A stretch of 64,000 nt of DNA from Symsagittifera roscoffensis (lineage: Eukaryota; Xenacoelomorpha; Acoela; Convolutidae), in assembly GCF_963678635.1 (NCBI RefSeq), contig NC_087065.1:10439579-10503578 (forward strand), read 5' to 3'. The stretch's first letter is position 1, and every line of letters starts with the position of its first letter. Under the pieces are notes generated by a model that did no database searches, was not told the origin of the DNA, and saw only the letters and a list, made by a program, of their open reading frames with translations. The translations under genes were made by a program, and so were the position numbers. Below are positions 21,133 to 34,329 of this stretch, in pieces.

Positions 21133-22462
21133 CGTGTGTGGAGACCGTGTGTGGAAGGGATGACTCGTAACTCGGATCTGTACGTATACTTGAACATCGA
21201 GGTGGTTATTGGTCTAGTTCAATGAAGTCCTTTTCTGCGAAGTCAAGTCGTACTCTAAATCCTTTAAGTTGTGATTGTGGACGGCATATCGGTTGTGATT
21301 AGCCATTCTTTGTTTGAGTGTGATGGGATCATCTAGTCTTTGGATGTTCGTCTTTGTTGTTGTGTGTTGATCTATATACTGCAAAGTATAATTTACATTT
21401 TATAAAATCAGGTTAGTTCGGTTTTTTAATCATGAATTTAGTTAGTTGTTTTCTCAAAAGCGTTTTGTTTTAGTTCGGTTATTTTGAAGAGTTACTCACC
21501 CTTGAGTACCTCTTATTAAAAATAGAAGTGTGGTCACAAAGCGTGGATGTAGCGCGGTGGGTTAGGCCGGCTATATAGCATGCTCAGGACGTCCTCTCTG
21601 GTGGGTTAGACCAGTAGTGCGAGTATGATTTCGTGCTGTTTCTTCGAGAGGTCCTGTTATGTGATAACGTTTTATGTTGGGTTTATGTTGGTCTTTCTTA
21701 TGTTACTTTGGTTGTGTCCTTTTTTCAAAAATCAAACTGTTTTTGGTATGGGTTTTGTCTTGCGACTTTTTTGTGTTTTATCATTTCTTTCTTAGACTTT
21801 ATAATAGTCTTCAAAAGAATAAATTATCCCGTTTTAAACTGGGTTAATCCGGTTTGGGTACCGTTGGTTTTCTTTTCTTAGTCATGCTGTTATTTTATGA
21901 TTTGTGGTGTTTAGTAAGCTGCGTTGGTTAGTTTGGTTTAGTATATAATTCCTTTCCAACCGGGTTAAAGGAAAGGTTGAAACTTGTTATCGTGTGTTAG
22001 AGTTGTTGAGTGTGAAAACTTGAAACTTAAAATCATTATTTAAACAATTCTTTGTGGGCAAGCTGTGCGAGTTTGGATAGAATTCCTGTGCGATTGAATG
22101 AAAATATCAAAAGGTTAGTACTGCCTTTTCATTTTATTAACTTATTACATAGAATTTTAATTTTACTGCATTTGAGGGAAATTTTAAAGTTATAAATTTT
22201 CATCGTATTGAACTTTACTGTTTCATGGGAAAATTTTTAATAGATTATTTTAGTACATTTGGTATGAATTTTATTACATTATTTAGTGCAAGATATTATT
22301 AAATTTTAGAAGAATTTTAACAAGTTAATATTTTTATTTTTCTTTTCTGTTTTGTAGATGATCGTGGTGTGAAGACTAGAAATATAAATCAAACATTGAT
22401 ACAAAATGGTTAGTACTAATTTAAATTTATTAGTGAAGAGTATTTTAAATTATACTTACCTG
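21133..22462 (-). other. 3'UTR sequence inside unit B of the duplication
   Basis: Copy of 17189-18509, about 1.3 kb, with the same GAGTTACTC hairpin, GGTGGGTTAGGC motifs and AGGACGTCCT palindrome, and an 84-bp intron-like segment at 22376-22459. Confidence 0.7.
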
Positions 22463-24273
22463 TTAATCATCTAGGAAAAAGCCGTGGGGGAAGATGTCGT
22501 GTATCATATCTGATGTTGTTAGTAATTTGGCTAGTATGCGAATGATGTTTTTAGTTTGGAGCAGTGGCCAAAGCAATTGAAGTGCTTTAATGATTTTTAG
22601 TTCTTCGGTGCCTACTGCAAACTTGTAAGGTGTGTTTTGAATGAGGTTATATATTTTGTGATTATATTTAGTATCGTGAATGAATTCTAATATTGGTATA
22701 TCTATAGGCTGGATAATTTCATGCGGGATAAGGAAGGGTCTGGATTCTTCTGCGTTAAAGATCTTCGTGATGGGACAAAATATATACATTTGTGTTACTG
22801 GGTCATATTTGCGGAGGATGCCGTGAAGGTTAGTATCTTTGATGCAAAAAGTGAAATTAAGGAAAAATGGTGATGTGTATTTTGAGTTAAGAAACTGTAA
22901 ACGATGGTGTGTTTGTCTTGATGGGGTATGCAAATCAAAATGATTTTGTATGAAACGATAGTATGTATATGTGCGAGTTTGTTTAGTGCGTAACATAATA
23001 TCGTGGGAACAGTGCAAATCGCGTTCATGTGGTGCAAGGAAGTGAAAGGTTAGTGAAAATAACTGAAACTTGTCTGTGAAACTTTCGTAAGCTTGAATAT
23101 CATTTAGTGCTTCAGAAATGATGTGATCATATTTTCTATCAAAAATATTAAGTGTGAATACATATGATGTTTTGACGAAGAATTTTTTTGTTAGTTGTGG
23201 GTTAGCGAAGCGATCTTCATCTAAAAATTGGTATTGATTAGTTCGGATGATTTTATGTTCGTAATATTCTAATGTAAATTCGTTAGCTCGGGGTGCAATG
23301 AATGTTTTTAGTAATTTTTTATATGCTACATAAGTAAATTGTCTAGGTGTTAGTGTTGCGGTGAGTCTATATAACTTTTTTTGTTCTTTTCTATGTCGTC
23401 ATGAGTACTAGATAGTGGTAGGCAAAGGGGATTAGTAAAATGATAATAAGCTTTCCAATGAAGTGTGGGCATTGAAACATGTTCATCTACGAAACTTCGT
23501 GTGTCATTAGTGTCGTTAGGTGTATTTAATGTATATTGTGGAAATGAGGGTAAGGTGATTGCTAGAAAATCTTTCGTGTTGGTGTGTTGTGGGTGATTAA
23601 TATATTCGCAGGCTGTTCCTGGTTTGGTCGGGAAAGGATGATTCGGGAATTTTCTTTTAAAAGTGCGATAAGCTCGGTTAGTGCTACTATGTGTTTCGGT
23701 GGATGTGGATGATTGTGCTAATTATGCAGTGTAAGCTGAGGAGGGTGTAGGAGTAGATGGGTTTGAGGATTCTATTGTGGATGAAAGTTGATGTATTGTG
23801 AGGGTGTTAGGGTGTATTAACTGGTGTTGTAGGGTAATAAAATTATCGAGTTCCTGGGAAATTTGGGGGGTATCTGGAGAATTATTATATGATCGGTCTG
23901 AATGAAGTGGGGAATCGGTTGGGGTCACTTGCGAAGCATAAGAAGGAGTGGAAACGGATGGGAGTGAATTATTTGTCGGGATTGGTTGAAAAGGGAGTTT
24001 TGAAAAAACTGAGGAGTTGGTTTGAAAATTATTTGATGGAGATGGTTCGGAATATGCAAATTCGTCAGGGGTTTCTATATTAGGGTTATTAAGTTGTGAG
24101 ATAGAGTATAAAACTGAAAAATCTGAGTTAGTATCCGAATTCGTGCTTGATGATATATTAATAATTGGAAAATCGGGTGGTGGGAAAGCAAAAAGTGGGA
24201 TTATTGGGATTGGAGTTTGGAGGTTGGCTGGGTGGGAATTTGAGAGGTGTAGGGATCCACGTTGTCGGCTCAT
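22463..24273 (-). pseudogene. 3' accessory ORF of element 1, copy B, broken
   Basis: Same gene as 18510-20321. It is interrupted by a nonsense change near 23720 (TCA to TAA relative to copy A) and by a one-base deletion near 23373. The start ATG and final stop are kept. The upstream env frame also loses a T in its T-run and reads a few codons past its own stop. Confidence 0.88.
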
Positions 24274-24279
24274 CGTGGA

Positions 24280-26870
24280 CTAAAAAAATGATTATTTTGA
24301 TACTGAAAAGTGGTGGTATGGGGTTGTTCTATAATTTGTTCGTATGTATTATCATCTTGTGAATGATGTGTCATAATGTGTTGGATGGGACTTTGTGGTA
24401 TATTTGGTCTAGAATTTGGATTATTTGTGATTGCTAGGTTTCGGAAGTTACGTGGGACTAATGACAATGGATGGTTTTGTGGTAGGGGTGGCAACTGTGG
24501 TGCGGTAGGTGTTACTTCTATATTATTTTGTTCTTCGTCGTAAGTGTTCTGTCTTGTCGCTATTTTTGTGTTATATTCTTTTATTTGTGCGTCTAGAATT
24601 ATTTTGTTTATTGATGATGAAAAAATTCCAAAAAATCCTGCGAACAGTATGCGTGCTACACTTGCTTGTCTATTTACTTGTGTGTGTATAGCGCATGTGT
24701 TATCGATTCCTTTTAAGAGTGAGAAAAGAAATCCTATAAAGTTAAACATTGCGTATAAGATAGTTGATTTTTCTAAGATGTAATCGGGCCATCCTAGAAA
24801 ATCTAGAATTTCATTTTTAAGGGTGACAAAACTGAAAATAATTATAGGTGAAATATCTTGTGGTCTGTATTTTTCACCGTTTAGATATATATAATCTTTA
24901 ATGTCTTTAAAATATCCGCTATAATCTTGTGTTTAAATATCTGCAAATCCTGCGGTTTCGGCAACTTTTCTTAAATTTTGGTCAATTGACTGTCTTTGTA
25001 TAGTGTCCATTTGTGTTAATAATTCTTGGAATTGTTGTGTTCTAATGTGGTGTTGGATATCTGGCTTAGAATTTATTCCAATTGATTGTAAATCAATATT
25101 TTGGTTACGAGCAATAGCTCTGATGCTTTCGGGTGAAACTTTTTTGAGTGATTGCATTAACGTAGGGCATGGAGTAAGGAGATAGTATTTATCTTCATCA
25201 GGATTCACTTGTACTACATTGTGGCTATTTTTTGATCCACATGGGACTGCGGTATCCCAAAAATATGTTCGTCTTGAAAGTGTGTCAACAAAATGTACTT
25301 TATTTTTATAGAATATAGGGATTCTTTTATAACAACGTTTATCTTCAAAAACATAGAGTGGTGATACTTTTTTGGTACAAGTATAAAACCATAAAATATT
25401 TCCTTCGTAGTCAAGAAAATTTGATATGTTTCCTGACAATAAGTATCCTGCGTAGGGTATTTTTAATACTGCTAGTTCGAGTGATTGTAGGATTTGTATC
25501 CGTTCTAATTCGCATAATTGGTGAAGTGTATCTAATTCGGAGTTGAAATTTCTTAAAAATTCGGCTAATTGTGTAGTCTAACTTCATATCTAAGTGAATA
25601 TCATAGTGGATATTACCAAAATAGGTGTTATTCATTAGTGATAGTTCTTGTAAACGTATGCTTCTACTGTCATGTGGCTTTAGTTTTCCACCAGGTTGAC
25701 CTGCGCTTTTTTGAAAGTTAACTGGTATGTATGATGTTCCTTCGTTTAGAGGGTGACCTGTGGCATAAGGGTCAAATTTTATTTTTCCAGTGGTCATGTC
25801 GAAACCTTTTTCGTATTCAACTAGTATTTCAGAATATTGTGTTTTGTAAAGTGTGTTTCTGTATTTGCATGAAATTTCTGTTTCTTGATAGATTTGGAAA
25901 CGTTTTAATTTATTTTCTATATTATGGATATTTCTAAAATCAGTAATTTGTTTTCGAGATGGATATACTTGTTCGTACGGAATTGATTCTATAAAATATT
26001 TTTCGTGAAATTTTATCATTCGAGCGTGTATTTTCGCTACTTATAATGTTGTGCATGTATCTTCGGGAAACCAACCAATTGTTGCTTGTGTCCGTGTTGT
26101 AGGGTCACAATAACCTTGATCGTTTTTTCAAGGTAATCTACTTCCTTGATAGATCATTGTGTTGTATGATAAATCTCGTGTGAGTTGTAGTTTTTCGAGT
26201 TTCATTTTCCAATCGAAAAACATTATTTCTTGATATCTTTTGCAGTTTGAGGGGTTATTTATTCCAATGTGTGGTATTCAGTGTTTATCATGTATGTCAT
26301 AAGTTAATCTTTCATGTGCGCCGTTGTATGTGTATTTTTCATCTAGTTTTATATGTCCTTGATATCTTTCAAGTTCTGCTTGATGTACAGAATCGGCAAA
26401 GACTTGAAATTTTACTATTTTTCTGTCTTTGTTTTTATTTCTTGTGATGTTTAGTCTGAGTAGTTCGTTTTTACAATCATCGGGATTTAGTTGTAGAAGT
26501 CGTTCTATATTACTTTGGTAGAATGATTCGTGATCAAGTCGGTTTTTATTTCCGTTTGAAACTTGTGAACAATGTACTTTCTTTTCGGAAAATGTTGCTG
26601 TAAATTTATATCCTGCGACTGTTGTTGCTCGGGCTTTTGAATACAGAGTTGCTATTACATTTGTAGTTTCTATAGCTTGTGGTTCAGTTTCGCATGATGA
26701 TACTTGATTTATAGCCTATTTGTGTAGTGTTTTTTGTTCGTTTTCTTCACAATCGTAGTGTGGTACTAATAAATCCTGGCGTCCTGTGCGAGGAGAAGGA
26801 TTTGTGATCTAATTGGAAAATATTAGAAAAAAAATGTGTTGAAATGTTAATATTTTTAGAATATATATGT
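24280..26870 (-). pseudogene. env: env-like glycoprotein of element 1, broken
   Basis: About 860 codons aligned with 56690-59300. The start codon is ATA instead of ATG and there are several stops and frameshifts (open pieces at 24270-24749, 24933-25439 and 25411-26019). The ectodomain is Cys-rich, with blocks such as DTAVPCGS and CYKRIPIFYKNKVHF; the C-terminal part has a helical region, two hydrophobic segments and a Pro-rich tail. The family of fusion protein is not certain. It does not show the furin-type site and layout of the baculovirus-F-like Env of Drosophila gypsy that I would recognise. Confidence 0.75.
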
Positions 26871-28186
26871 GTATGATAATCCTGAGTATGGGTTATAAAA
26901 TGTGATGTAACCAATTGTGTTTTTGGTAGATCTGTCGTACTTATAGATCACTTCAGTTGTTATAAATGGTGGTGGTAGCGATTGAGCTGTTATATTGGGT
27001 GGGTTTAATGGGTAAGGATGTTGAACAATATTATTTAATTTAATCGTGATTTCGAATTTTAATTGGAGACTATTTTGTTGGAGTATTTGGATTTTATGTT
27101 CACGAATGTCTTCGTGATTATCTTGTCTATATTGTAGTCTATTGAGTGCCCAACTGTGGAGTCGGTTACTTTCTTGAGGTTGTCCAAATAATGGTGGGGG
27201 TGCTGTGAATGTATTCCAATCTAATCTTAAAGGGATATTTGTTGATCGTTGTTCTCGATATCTAGCGTCGAGGTTATTTGGAAAATTTAATGGGAAAGGT
27301 GTCGGTGAAATTTGGCTTAATGATGGTGTTGATGGTAGCGATAATGTATCTGGTAGTGATGATGATGTTGTTGTATCCGTAGAAATATCTATTGGGTCGT
27401 TTACTAAGTTTGGTTCACCTTGTGTAAATGAGTGCGTTGTCCAATATGGTAGTCGTGCTGTGAGATTGGGGGGTTAAAGGGATTTTCACGTACTTGTTTA
27501 GATGTCGGTGTTGAACCTAAGTAATCTGAGGGTATACTTGAGGTGCTACGTTGTGAAAGGAGTGGGGGAGTTTCTGGTAATGTACTATTTGGGTTTTCTG
27601 GGGTAATTGATGTTGGTGATTTGGGTATGTCAAAATGAACTCGGGGGGTTTGAAAATTTCTATTTCGTCGTGGATGTATTATTTGTCTATTTATTTCAAC
27701 TGTATTTGGGTTTTGACTAATGTTTCTTATTCTACTTAATTCTTGTGGTAATGTTGGGTACAAGTTATATGTTGGTTCACTTAGGGGTGCCTGTCGCTGA
27801 ACTGGTTCTAATGGTTCGGATAAGCGAGCGTGTCGTTCTTCAAAAGTGTATGGGTTATCTTGGAAAGAAATTCGTGTGGATGTTTGGGGGTTTTGAGTAG
27901 TTGTAGGTATTGTCGGGTTTTGTTGGGATGATGTCGGTGAAGACTGATTCTGTGATTGTTGGTTAGCAATTTTTGAAAGTATTTTGATTGATTTTTTCTT
28001 TTGGAAAAGTTTATGTTTATTGTAGTATTCTTCAATGAAAAGAATTAAAAGGATTGTTGCTAAAGGAAATGTGATTATTACCTTTTTTATACATTTGCAC
28101 ATTGTCAATATTAGGGATGATAAAAATGTTTTAAAAATTACAAATGGTAAAAAAATATCTGTTCGACTAAAAATTGTTCGTATCAT
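26862..28186 (-). pseudogene. membrane-anchored accessory ORF of element 1, frameshifted near its middle
   Basis: Between integrase and env. The first 260 codons are open (27404-28186): a basic and Cys-bearing start, one hydrophobic span (KVIITFPLATILLILFIEEY, near residues 35-55) and then a long Pro/Ser/Thr/Gln-rich region. A frameshift near 27410-27480 separates it from a conserved C-terminal region with a LDARTRE-like block, a Trp-containing WNTFTAPPPLFGQ block and ELKFEITVKLNN-type beta-rich sequence. The frame ends overlapping the env start. The topology suggests a type II or signal-anchored protein. No family recognised. In element 2 its N-terminal half is deleted and the rest is fused to integrase. 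Confidence 0.7.
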
Positions 28187-28189
28187 TTA

Positions 28190-29180
28190 AATAAACTTTG
28201 GGTTATCGTACCTGTGAATATGGTCAATGAATTGGGAAAATTGGAGATATATTTCAAATAGGGAGTAGAAAATTTAAAAAATTTTGCAAAAAATGATTAA
28301 AATTATTATAAAAGCTTCAAAGGTATCAAATAGAAATATGAAAAAAAGTTTAAGTATTATGAAAAAGTTTATGAAAATGTTGAAAATTGTACTTTTAAAG
28401 ATATCGACTGATCGAGAGAAGAGCATTTAAGAAATGACTTCTTTGTCGAATATTTTTTGTTGTTTGAGGCGAGATTCAAGTGTGCTCGAGTTATTTATTG
28501 ATTTTTTGACAAGTGGGTTTAGTTTTGTGAAAAGTTGTTGGGGGCTAATTTTATGGTGTTTGGGAGGTCTTCTATACTTTATTTTTATTTGTCAGATGAT
28601 CTGGGGTATTTTTGAGATTTTTGTACTTCAGGCCAAATGAATACGGTCGTATTTTTACTTTAGGCTAATTTATCATTTTTGGTTGGAGGGTTTTTGAGGT
28701 CTAAGTTGGGAAAATATTGTTGATCTTTGCGTTATTAGATAAGGGAGGGTTATGATACTATGGTGGTATTTATTTTAGTTGTCAAAATTGAGCGGTTTGC
28801 TTGTTTTTGACCTGGAGGTTGTAAAGTTATAGTTGTAGATATGCCTGGAGTTTAATATCTTTCATCTAATAGGTTGGTGTTATAATTATAGAAGGTGACG
28901 GATTGAATGAATCCTATTGGCTGAATCTGAACTAGAATTGTTGCGTGTTTTGTCAGCATGTTATTCTGAAAAATGAAAGTTCAATATAATCCAGAGGTGC
29001 AAGGATTATTAATTTTTAAAAATAAAGTTGTTTTTGAAATTCAACTTTCTTTAATATTTTAGATTGTGGGATGAATGTTTTGTAGTTTTTACGTGGTTGA
29101 TTTCTAAGTCGTGATAATTCTCTATGTTCTGATTTCTCTACTTGTTCTTGTGGTGGAATTTTTTCTATCAATTTCCTATT
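28190..29180 (-). other. spacer between integrase and the membrane ORF (element 1)
   Basis: About 1 kb with no conserved protein frame. It is absent from element 2, being part of the 1.7-kb deletion, so it cannot be compared. A CACAG|GTACGA donor-like site lies at its downstream edge on the element strand. Confidence 0.4.
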
Positions 29181-31317
29181 TTATCTTTCTTTTTGAGGTA
29201 TTTTTTGATCTAGTGTTTTTGTATTGTTTTGAATTGTGGTTGGTTTTGTATTTTGTTTTTCATGATGAATGTTGTGCTGTTCATCTATTATTTTTCCGTA
29301 TGTGGATGATTTTGAATATTTTTTTAAACCTGTGAAAGAATATAATTGAGTTGATTCGCGTAGTGCGTACTCTTTTGGGTAGTAGGGCAATAGATTGTTT
29401 CGATGTTGAACAATTTCTTTTTGATTTGAATCGGTGAGTTTATACGTTACGTCAGTGGGTTTGGCGATTATTTGGTATGGTCCTTTTCGAAGGGGTTGTA
29501 ATTTTTTAGTAATTCTTTTTTGTGTATTAAAGTTAGGTATTAAGACAAATGTTCCAATTTTTAAGTCTGTGGTTGGTGTAAAACGTGAATTAATTTGGTC
29601 GTTAATATTTTGCCTTTGTAACAATTTTTTTGTTAATTTTTGGTAAATTTCATTGTGTTTTTTATCTCTATTTAAAATCCATTCGGTGTGTGTGCCGGAG
29701 GCTAATTTAAGGATTTGTGGGTGATGAAAATGATCTTCATCGTGTTTGTGTAAAGGTAGTTTATAACAAATTGAGTCTTTTTTGGTTGGCAATAACCTTG
29801 TGCATTTTTATGAGAATTTGCTGTAAACATAATTGGTAACGTGGCTTTTGATTAAAAACCATTTCGTATGGTGACATTCCTAGAGTTGTCGTGATTTGTG
29901 AATTATATGCGGAGGGAAATAATTTTACATCTGCTGACCATTCTGTGTATTTTGTATCATTTCCATTTATGATACATCTGAGATATTCTTGTAGTGAACG
30001 GTTCATAAATTCGACTAAACCGTTTGCCCAAGGTGCATGAGATGTACGTGGTTTATGTTTGATGTTATATAAGTGGCATAGTGTTATGATTTCATTATTT
30101 ATGAATTCTGTACCGTTGTCTGTAACTAAGATTTCGGGTAATCCGAATTTAGCTATCCAGTGTTCATAAAGTGTCGTGTAAGCATAATAAGCATTACAAT
30201 GTGGTACCGGTTCGAGTGCTACATAATGTGTAAATGCGTCAACAATTACCATAATGTGGAAGTTTCCTTCTGAGGATGGTGAAATGGGTCCTTTTTTATC
30301 AAATGAAATGCGATGGTTAAAATATAAGCTTTGTCCTTTAAAATCTTGTTTTTGTGCTATTTGTTTTTGATTTGGATAAGGTTTATTTAGTTGACATACT
30401 ATAGAATCATTGCATAATACTTTTATCCAAATTGGTGCATTTGGGAAATAAAAATTTTGTGTAAAGTTTGAGTATGTTTTCTCTGATCCGGAGTGTCCTT
30501 TAGTACTTTGTGTATGTGAGATGTTAAAAGCTATTAATATCATACTTAAAGGAAGACAGGGAACTTTAGAATCATTTTTTTGATATTCTAAAAGATCTGC
30601 ATTTTCATTAGTTGCTGTGTTATTAAATTTTCGGAAATATCGGAGGAGTGTTTTATTTCCTAAAATTGTGGTATCTGCTTTTACGGGCTTAGTTTTGTAT
30701 TTGTGCCATGATTTTAATTGTCTTATTACTGGATCGAGATTTTGATATTGTTTTAAGAGTTCAATTGTAATTTTATCTGTTGGAGGGAGAAAAATATTTT
30801 CAATTTCCAAATTTGATAAGGGATATGTGTCAAGTGGGTCATGGAGGTCAAAAAGTTGATTTATTGTGTATTTTGAATCATTTGTTTGTGGTCCTGATAA
30901 ATTTATTTTATCAGTTGGATTTTCTTTTTCAATTAATGGAAAAAGGTCTTTTTTATGCGGGTGGTGTTTTATTCTTTTTTGTTGAGTGTTATTTTTTATC
31001 CATTGTGAGTATGGAATTGAATTAAAAGTTGATGTGCCTAGTAAGTCAACTTCGTAGTGATTATTCTGGCAATCTAAGTAGAGTGGGAAATGTTGTAGGT
31101 TATATATCTGTGATTGATTAATATCAGTTTTTACTGCGTATTTGCATTCTAATCGGGGTGATGTTTCATCTTTTGCGAGATAAAATTTAATATTTTGTGG
31201 TATTTCAACTGTAGTTTTTCGTGTGAGTAGTTCAGGTGGCGTATTTCTACTTAATGTATCTGGTAATGCCAGGTTTTTTCCTGCTGTCCAAACTATATGT
31301 AAGTTTGGAAATTTCAT
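29181..31317 (-). pseudogene. pol: RNase H tail and integrase of element 1
   Basis: Begins with the end of RNase H and a TAGKNLALPDTLSRN block typical of Ty3/gypsy. Integrase follows: zinc-binding region SHTQSTKGHSGSEKT, then the catalytic D of IVDAFTHY, D of VTDNGTEF and E of NGLVEFMNR, with 35 residues between the second D and the E (DD35E). A C-terminal GPYQIIAKPTDVTYKL block resembles the chromatin- or DNA-binding tail of gypsy integrases. One zinc-ligand Cys is replaced by Ser (CNDSIVC; element 2 has CNDCIVC). A frameshift near 29780 splits the gene. Confidence 0.92.
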
Positions 31318-33788
31318 TAGAATTAGTTGAAATCTATAAACTTTATGATTTGGATTCGACTTTTGTGTAAAGAGAAAAATAATTGGTTCGTGATCTGTGA
31401 ATAGAACTGTTGGGTGTTTTGATCCAAGTATCAGGAATTCATATTCTGTAAGTGTCTAAATTATAGCTGTACATTCTCTCATTAGGGTTGAGAGTCTTAG
31501 CTCTGCTTGAGTGAATAATCGGGAATTTGCTGATATAAGGTTCATTTTATTTGTACTACTATGTGATTGTAGTAATGCTGCGCCGATGCCAAAATTTGAA
31601 GCATCGCACATTGCATAGAATGGTTGGTTTGGATCTGGAATTGTGTTTGAAATTTGTTCAGTTAAAATTTTTTTAATTTCTTCAAATCGTGTTTGATGTT
31701 CACTAGTCCATTCAAAGTTATTTTGTTGTCTGAGGATATTATAGAAGGGTCTTAAGTATAATTGCATTTTATAAACGTATTTGCTTAAGAAACTTAATAT
31801 TCCAATGAATTCTTGGATTTTCTTTTTGTTTGTTGGTGGCTGAAGTTTTTGAATAGCATCAATGCGTGATTTTAATGGGGTGATAGTGTTTCGTTCAATA
31901 TTATGTCCTAAAAATTTAACTCGTGTTAGAAAGAAGTGTGATTTATTGGGAGCGGCCTTCAGGTTTTCGTTCTGAAGTATTTTATGATAGTGTTCTAAAA
32001 CTGTAAACATTTCTTCTTTAGTTTGTGATTGCATAAAAACATCGTCTAAATAGGTGATTGCGTTTTTCTTGAGTATTAGTGGTCTAAAAATTTTACTCAT
32101 AAAAGCTGAAAAAGCTGCTGGTCCTATGGATATTCCATAGAATAAGCGATTAAATTCATATTGTTGATTTCCAATAACAAATTGTGTTAAACGTCGTGAT
32201 TGCTCATCTAGTGGCATTTGATTGTATGCACTATTCATATCTGCGGTTGTAAAGTTTTTTCCATTTATCTTTGTTAAGATAACTTGTATTGGTTCAAAAG
32301 GCCAATTGCATTTTGATTCATCAATTAGTGAATTGAGATATCTAGCGTCTAAAACTATTTTTAGCGATTCGCTTTTTGCTAGAATGATAACAGGGTTGAT
32401 AGAAGTGTTACCTTTTGGTTATTCTTCCTTATTTAGTGGTGAAATAATTTTGTATTGTTCTAAGATGTCAAGTAATCTATTTACTTTGTCGTGTAAGTGA
32501 ATTGGTACTTTACTGGCTCTTTGTTTTTTGAAAATTGCGTCGGGTTTTAACGGTAGATGTAGTGATGAACTGATGTTTCCAACGTCAAATTTTGATGTTG
32601 CGTAGACTGTTGAATATTTTAACAGTTGCTTTGCTAATTTATCAAATTCGATTTGTGTAATTTGTGAATGTTCAAAATAAAACATTGTTAAAAATTTTAG
32701 TTGTTCTTTTGTGTAATTTTTTATGTTGAATGTTGGTTTAAAATATGGTGCTTTTGTGAAGTAATCTGTGTTTCTCTTTTCATTACTTACTATGTTATTT
32801 ATGGATAATTCTTCGTCAAGAATTGTGGATTGGCAAATATCTAATAATTGGAGTATATTATTAACGCGGTAGGCTACTTCATGAATGGGTGAGATTGTAG
32901 CGTTTGTTTCACAATATCCTAAAAGTCCTAAGAGTAATGTTACTTGATACGGTGTATTGTTATACACGTGTAACGAAATGATGTCGGAATTCGTGTTTTT
33001 CAAATATTTAATAGATGAGATCGTGATTTTGAAAAATTTGTGAATAGGTTTAAATTCAAAGTCTGACATAAAAAGTTGTTGTTTATTTTGACTTTTATCA
33101 TACTGGTGAACTTGTTTTATTGAAAAATTATATATATATTTCCTGATAATGGTTTCAAGTGTTTCCGTTGTTGATTATAGATGGGATAAAATTTTGTTTC
33201 ACAATATCCTAAAAGTCCTAAGAGTAATGTTACTTGATACGGTGTATTGTTATACACGTGTAACGAAATGATGTCGGAATTCATGTTTTTCAAATATTTA
33301 ATAGATGAGATCGTGATTTTGGAAAATTTGTGAATAGGTTTAAATTCAAAGTCTGACATAAAAAGTTGTTGTTTATTTTGACTTTTATCATACTGGTGAA
33401 CTTGTTTTATTGAAAAATTATATATATTTCCTGATAATGATTTCAAGTGTTTCCGTTGTTGATTATAGATGGGATAAAACTTTGAGAAGAATGGTGGTTG
33501 TTTGCTTAATCCTTGAAAAAATGTTAGAGCTGTATTTTTTGTTTTTGTGTACTTATCTTTGATTAGTATTTTACTATTTAAGATGTTGATTGTTGGTATA
33601 TATTTAGATATAAATGGTATGCCAATGATATTGTGCTTAATATCAGTAATATGAAATGTTGTTTAAACGGTCTGTTTAAAATTTTGTTTTGCTCCATTGT
33701 TCTCGTGGGGTGAAGAAATAATTGGATTTTTCCATAGTTTACTAATGTTGATTCTTGTGCTGTTGCTAGTTTACTGGAGGTTTCAAAA
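31318..33788 (-). pseudogene. pol: reverse transcriptase and RNase H of element 1
   Basis: The RT palm motif YLDDVF, the FLGHNIE block, the thumb LQPPTNKKKIQEFIG and the RNase H start YAMCDASNFGIGAALLQ are all visible. A nonsense change (CAA to TAA near 32418) lies between the N-terminal and palm parts, and a stop at about 31458 comes before the RNase H end. A 290-bp tandem duplication (32905-33484) disrupts the N-terminal part. This region is deleted from element 2, so element 1 has the only RT of the family in the window. Confidence 0.92.
32905..33484 (-). repeat. 290-bp tandem duplication within pol of element 1
   Basis: Two units, 32905-33194 and 33195-33484, start with GTTTCACAATATCC and differ at a handful of sites. 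Element 2 has a single copy (about 53130-53420), so the duplication is specific to element 1. Confidence 0.9.
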
Positions 33789-34329
33789 GGCATTAATTTT
33801 GGATGTATTGTTTTGATTTCATTCTATGTGGGAATATTAATTATATTGGATTCTGCTCCTGAATCAATTAAAAAATCAATTTCAAGATCTGGTGGTTGAA
33901 ATTCTTTGTTTCTTGGGCTTTCCAATAAAAATGGTATTGTCCAAATTTTTTCTCTGGGTTGTTCTTTCTGTATATTTTGATAAATATGATTTGTGTTTGA
34001 GCATTGTGTTTCACTTTTTTCATCGGGTTTAATTACTGTGTTTATTTCGTTTACTTCTTGTGTAGTTTGTGTAGTATCGGTGGGTCCAATTTAGTAATTG
34101 TGAAAGAGTTCCAATTGATTTTCATATATATGTGATGTAAAAGGTTGTTCATATATGACAAGTTCATAGTCATTTTCGACTGTTATCATATTTACTGAGA
34201 TAGTGATTTCTGTATCACTCTCAGTATCTGATGATTCACAATGTATATGATTTAGTTGTATTTCGTGATTTTCTGTGTCATCAATACCTGGAGGGTCTGA
34301 AGTTGTTTCATCATTTGTTTGCACTTGAT
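33789..34329 (-). pseudogene. pol: aspartic protease of element 1
   Basis: Active-site motif LIDSGAESNIINIP near 33850-33890, preceded by a linker rich in Asn, Thr and Glu. Known: retroelement proteases cut Gag and Pol polyproteins. Stops interrupt the frame on both sides of the motif. Confidence 0.8.

Larger units (their letters stand above)
21133..25083 (-). repeat. tandem duplication in element 1, unit B
   Basis: Second unit; it continues without a break into the rest of env at 25084, so on the element strand this is the copy joined to the original env. Its 3' ORF is broken while that of unit A is intact. Confidence 0.93.

Noticed and set aside
28434-28640. 68-codon plus-strand frame
   Set aside because: Hydrophobic antisense frame in the spacer of element 1 without a homologue or start context.
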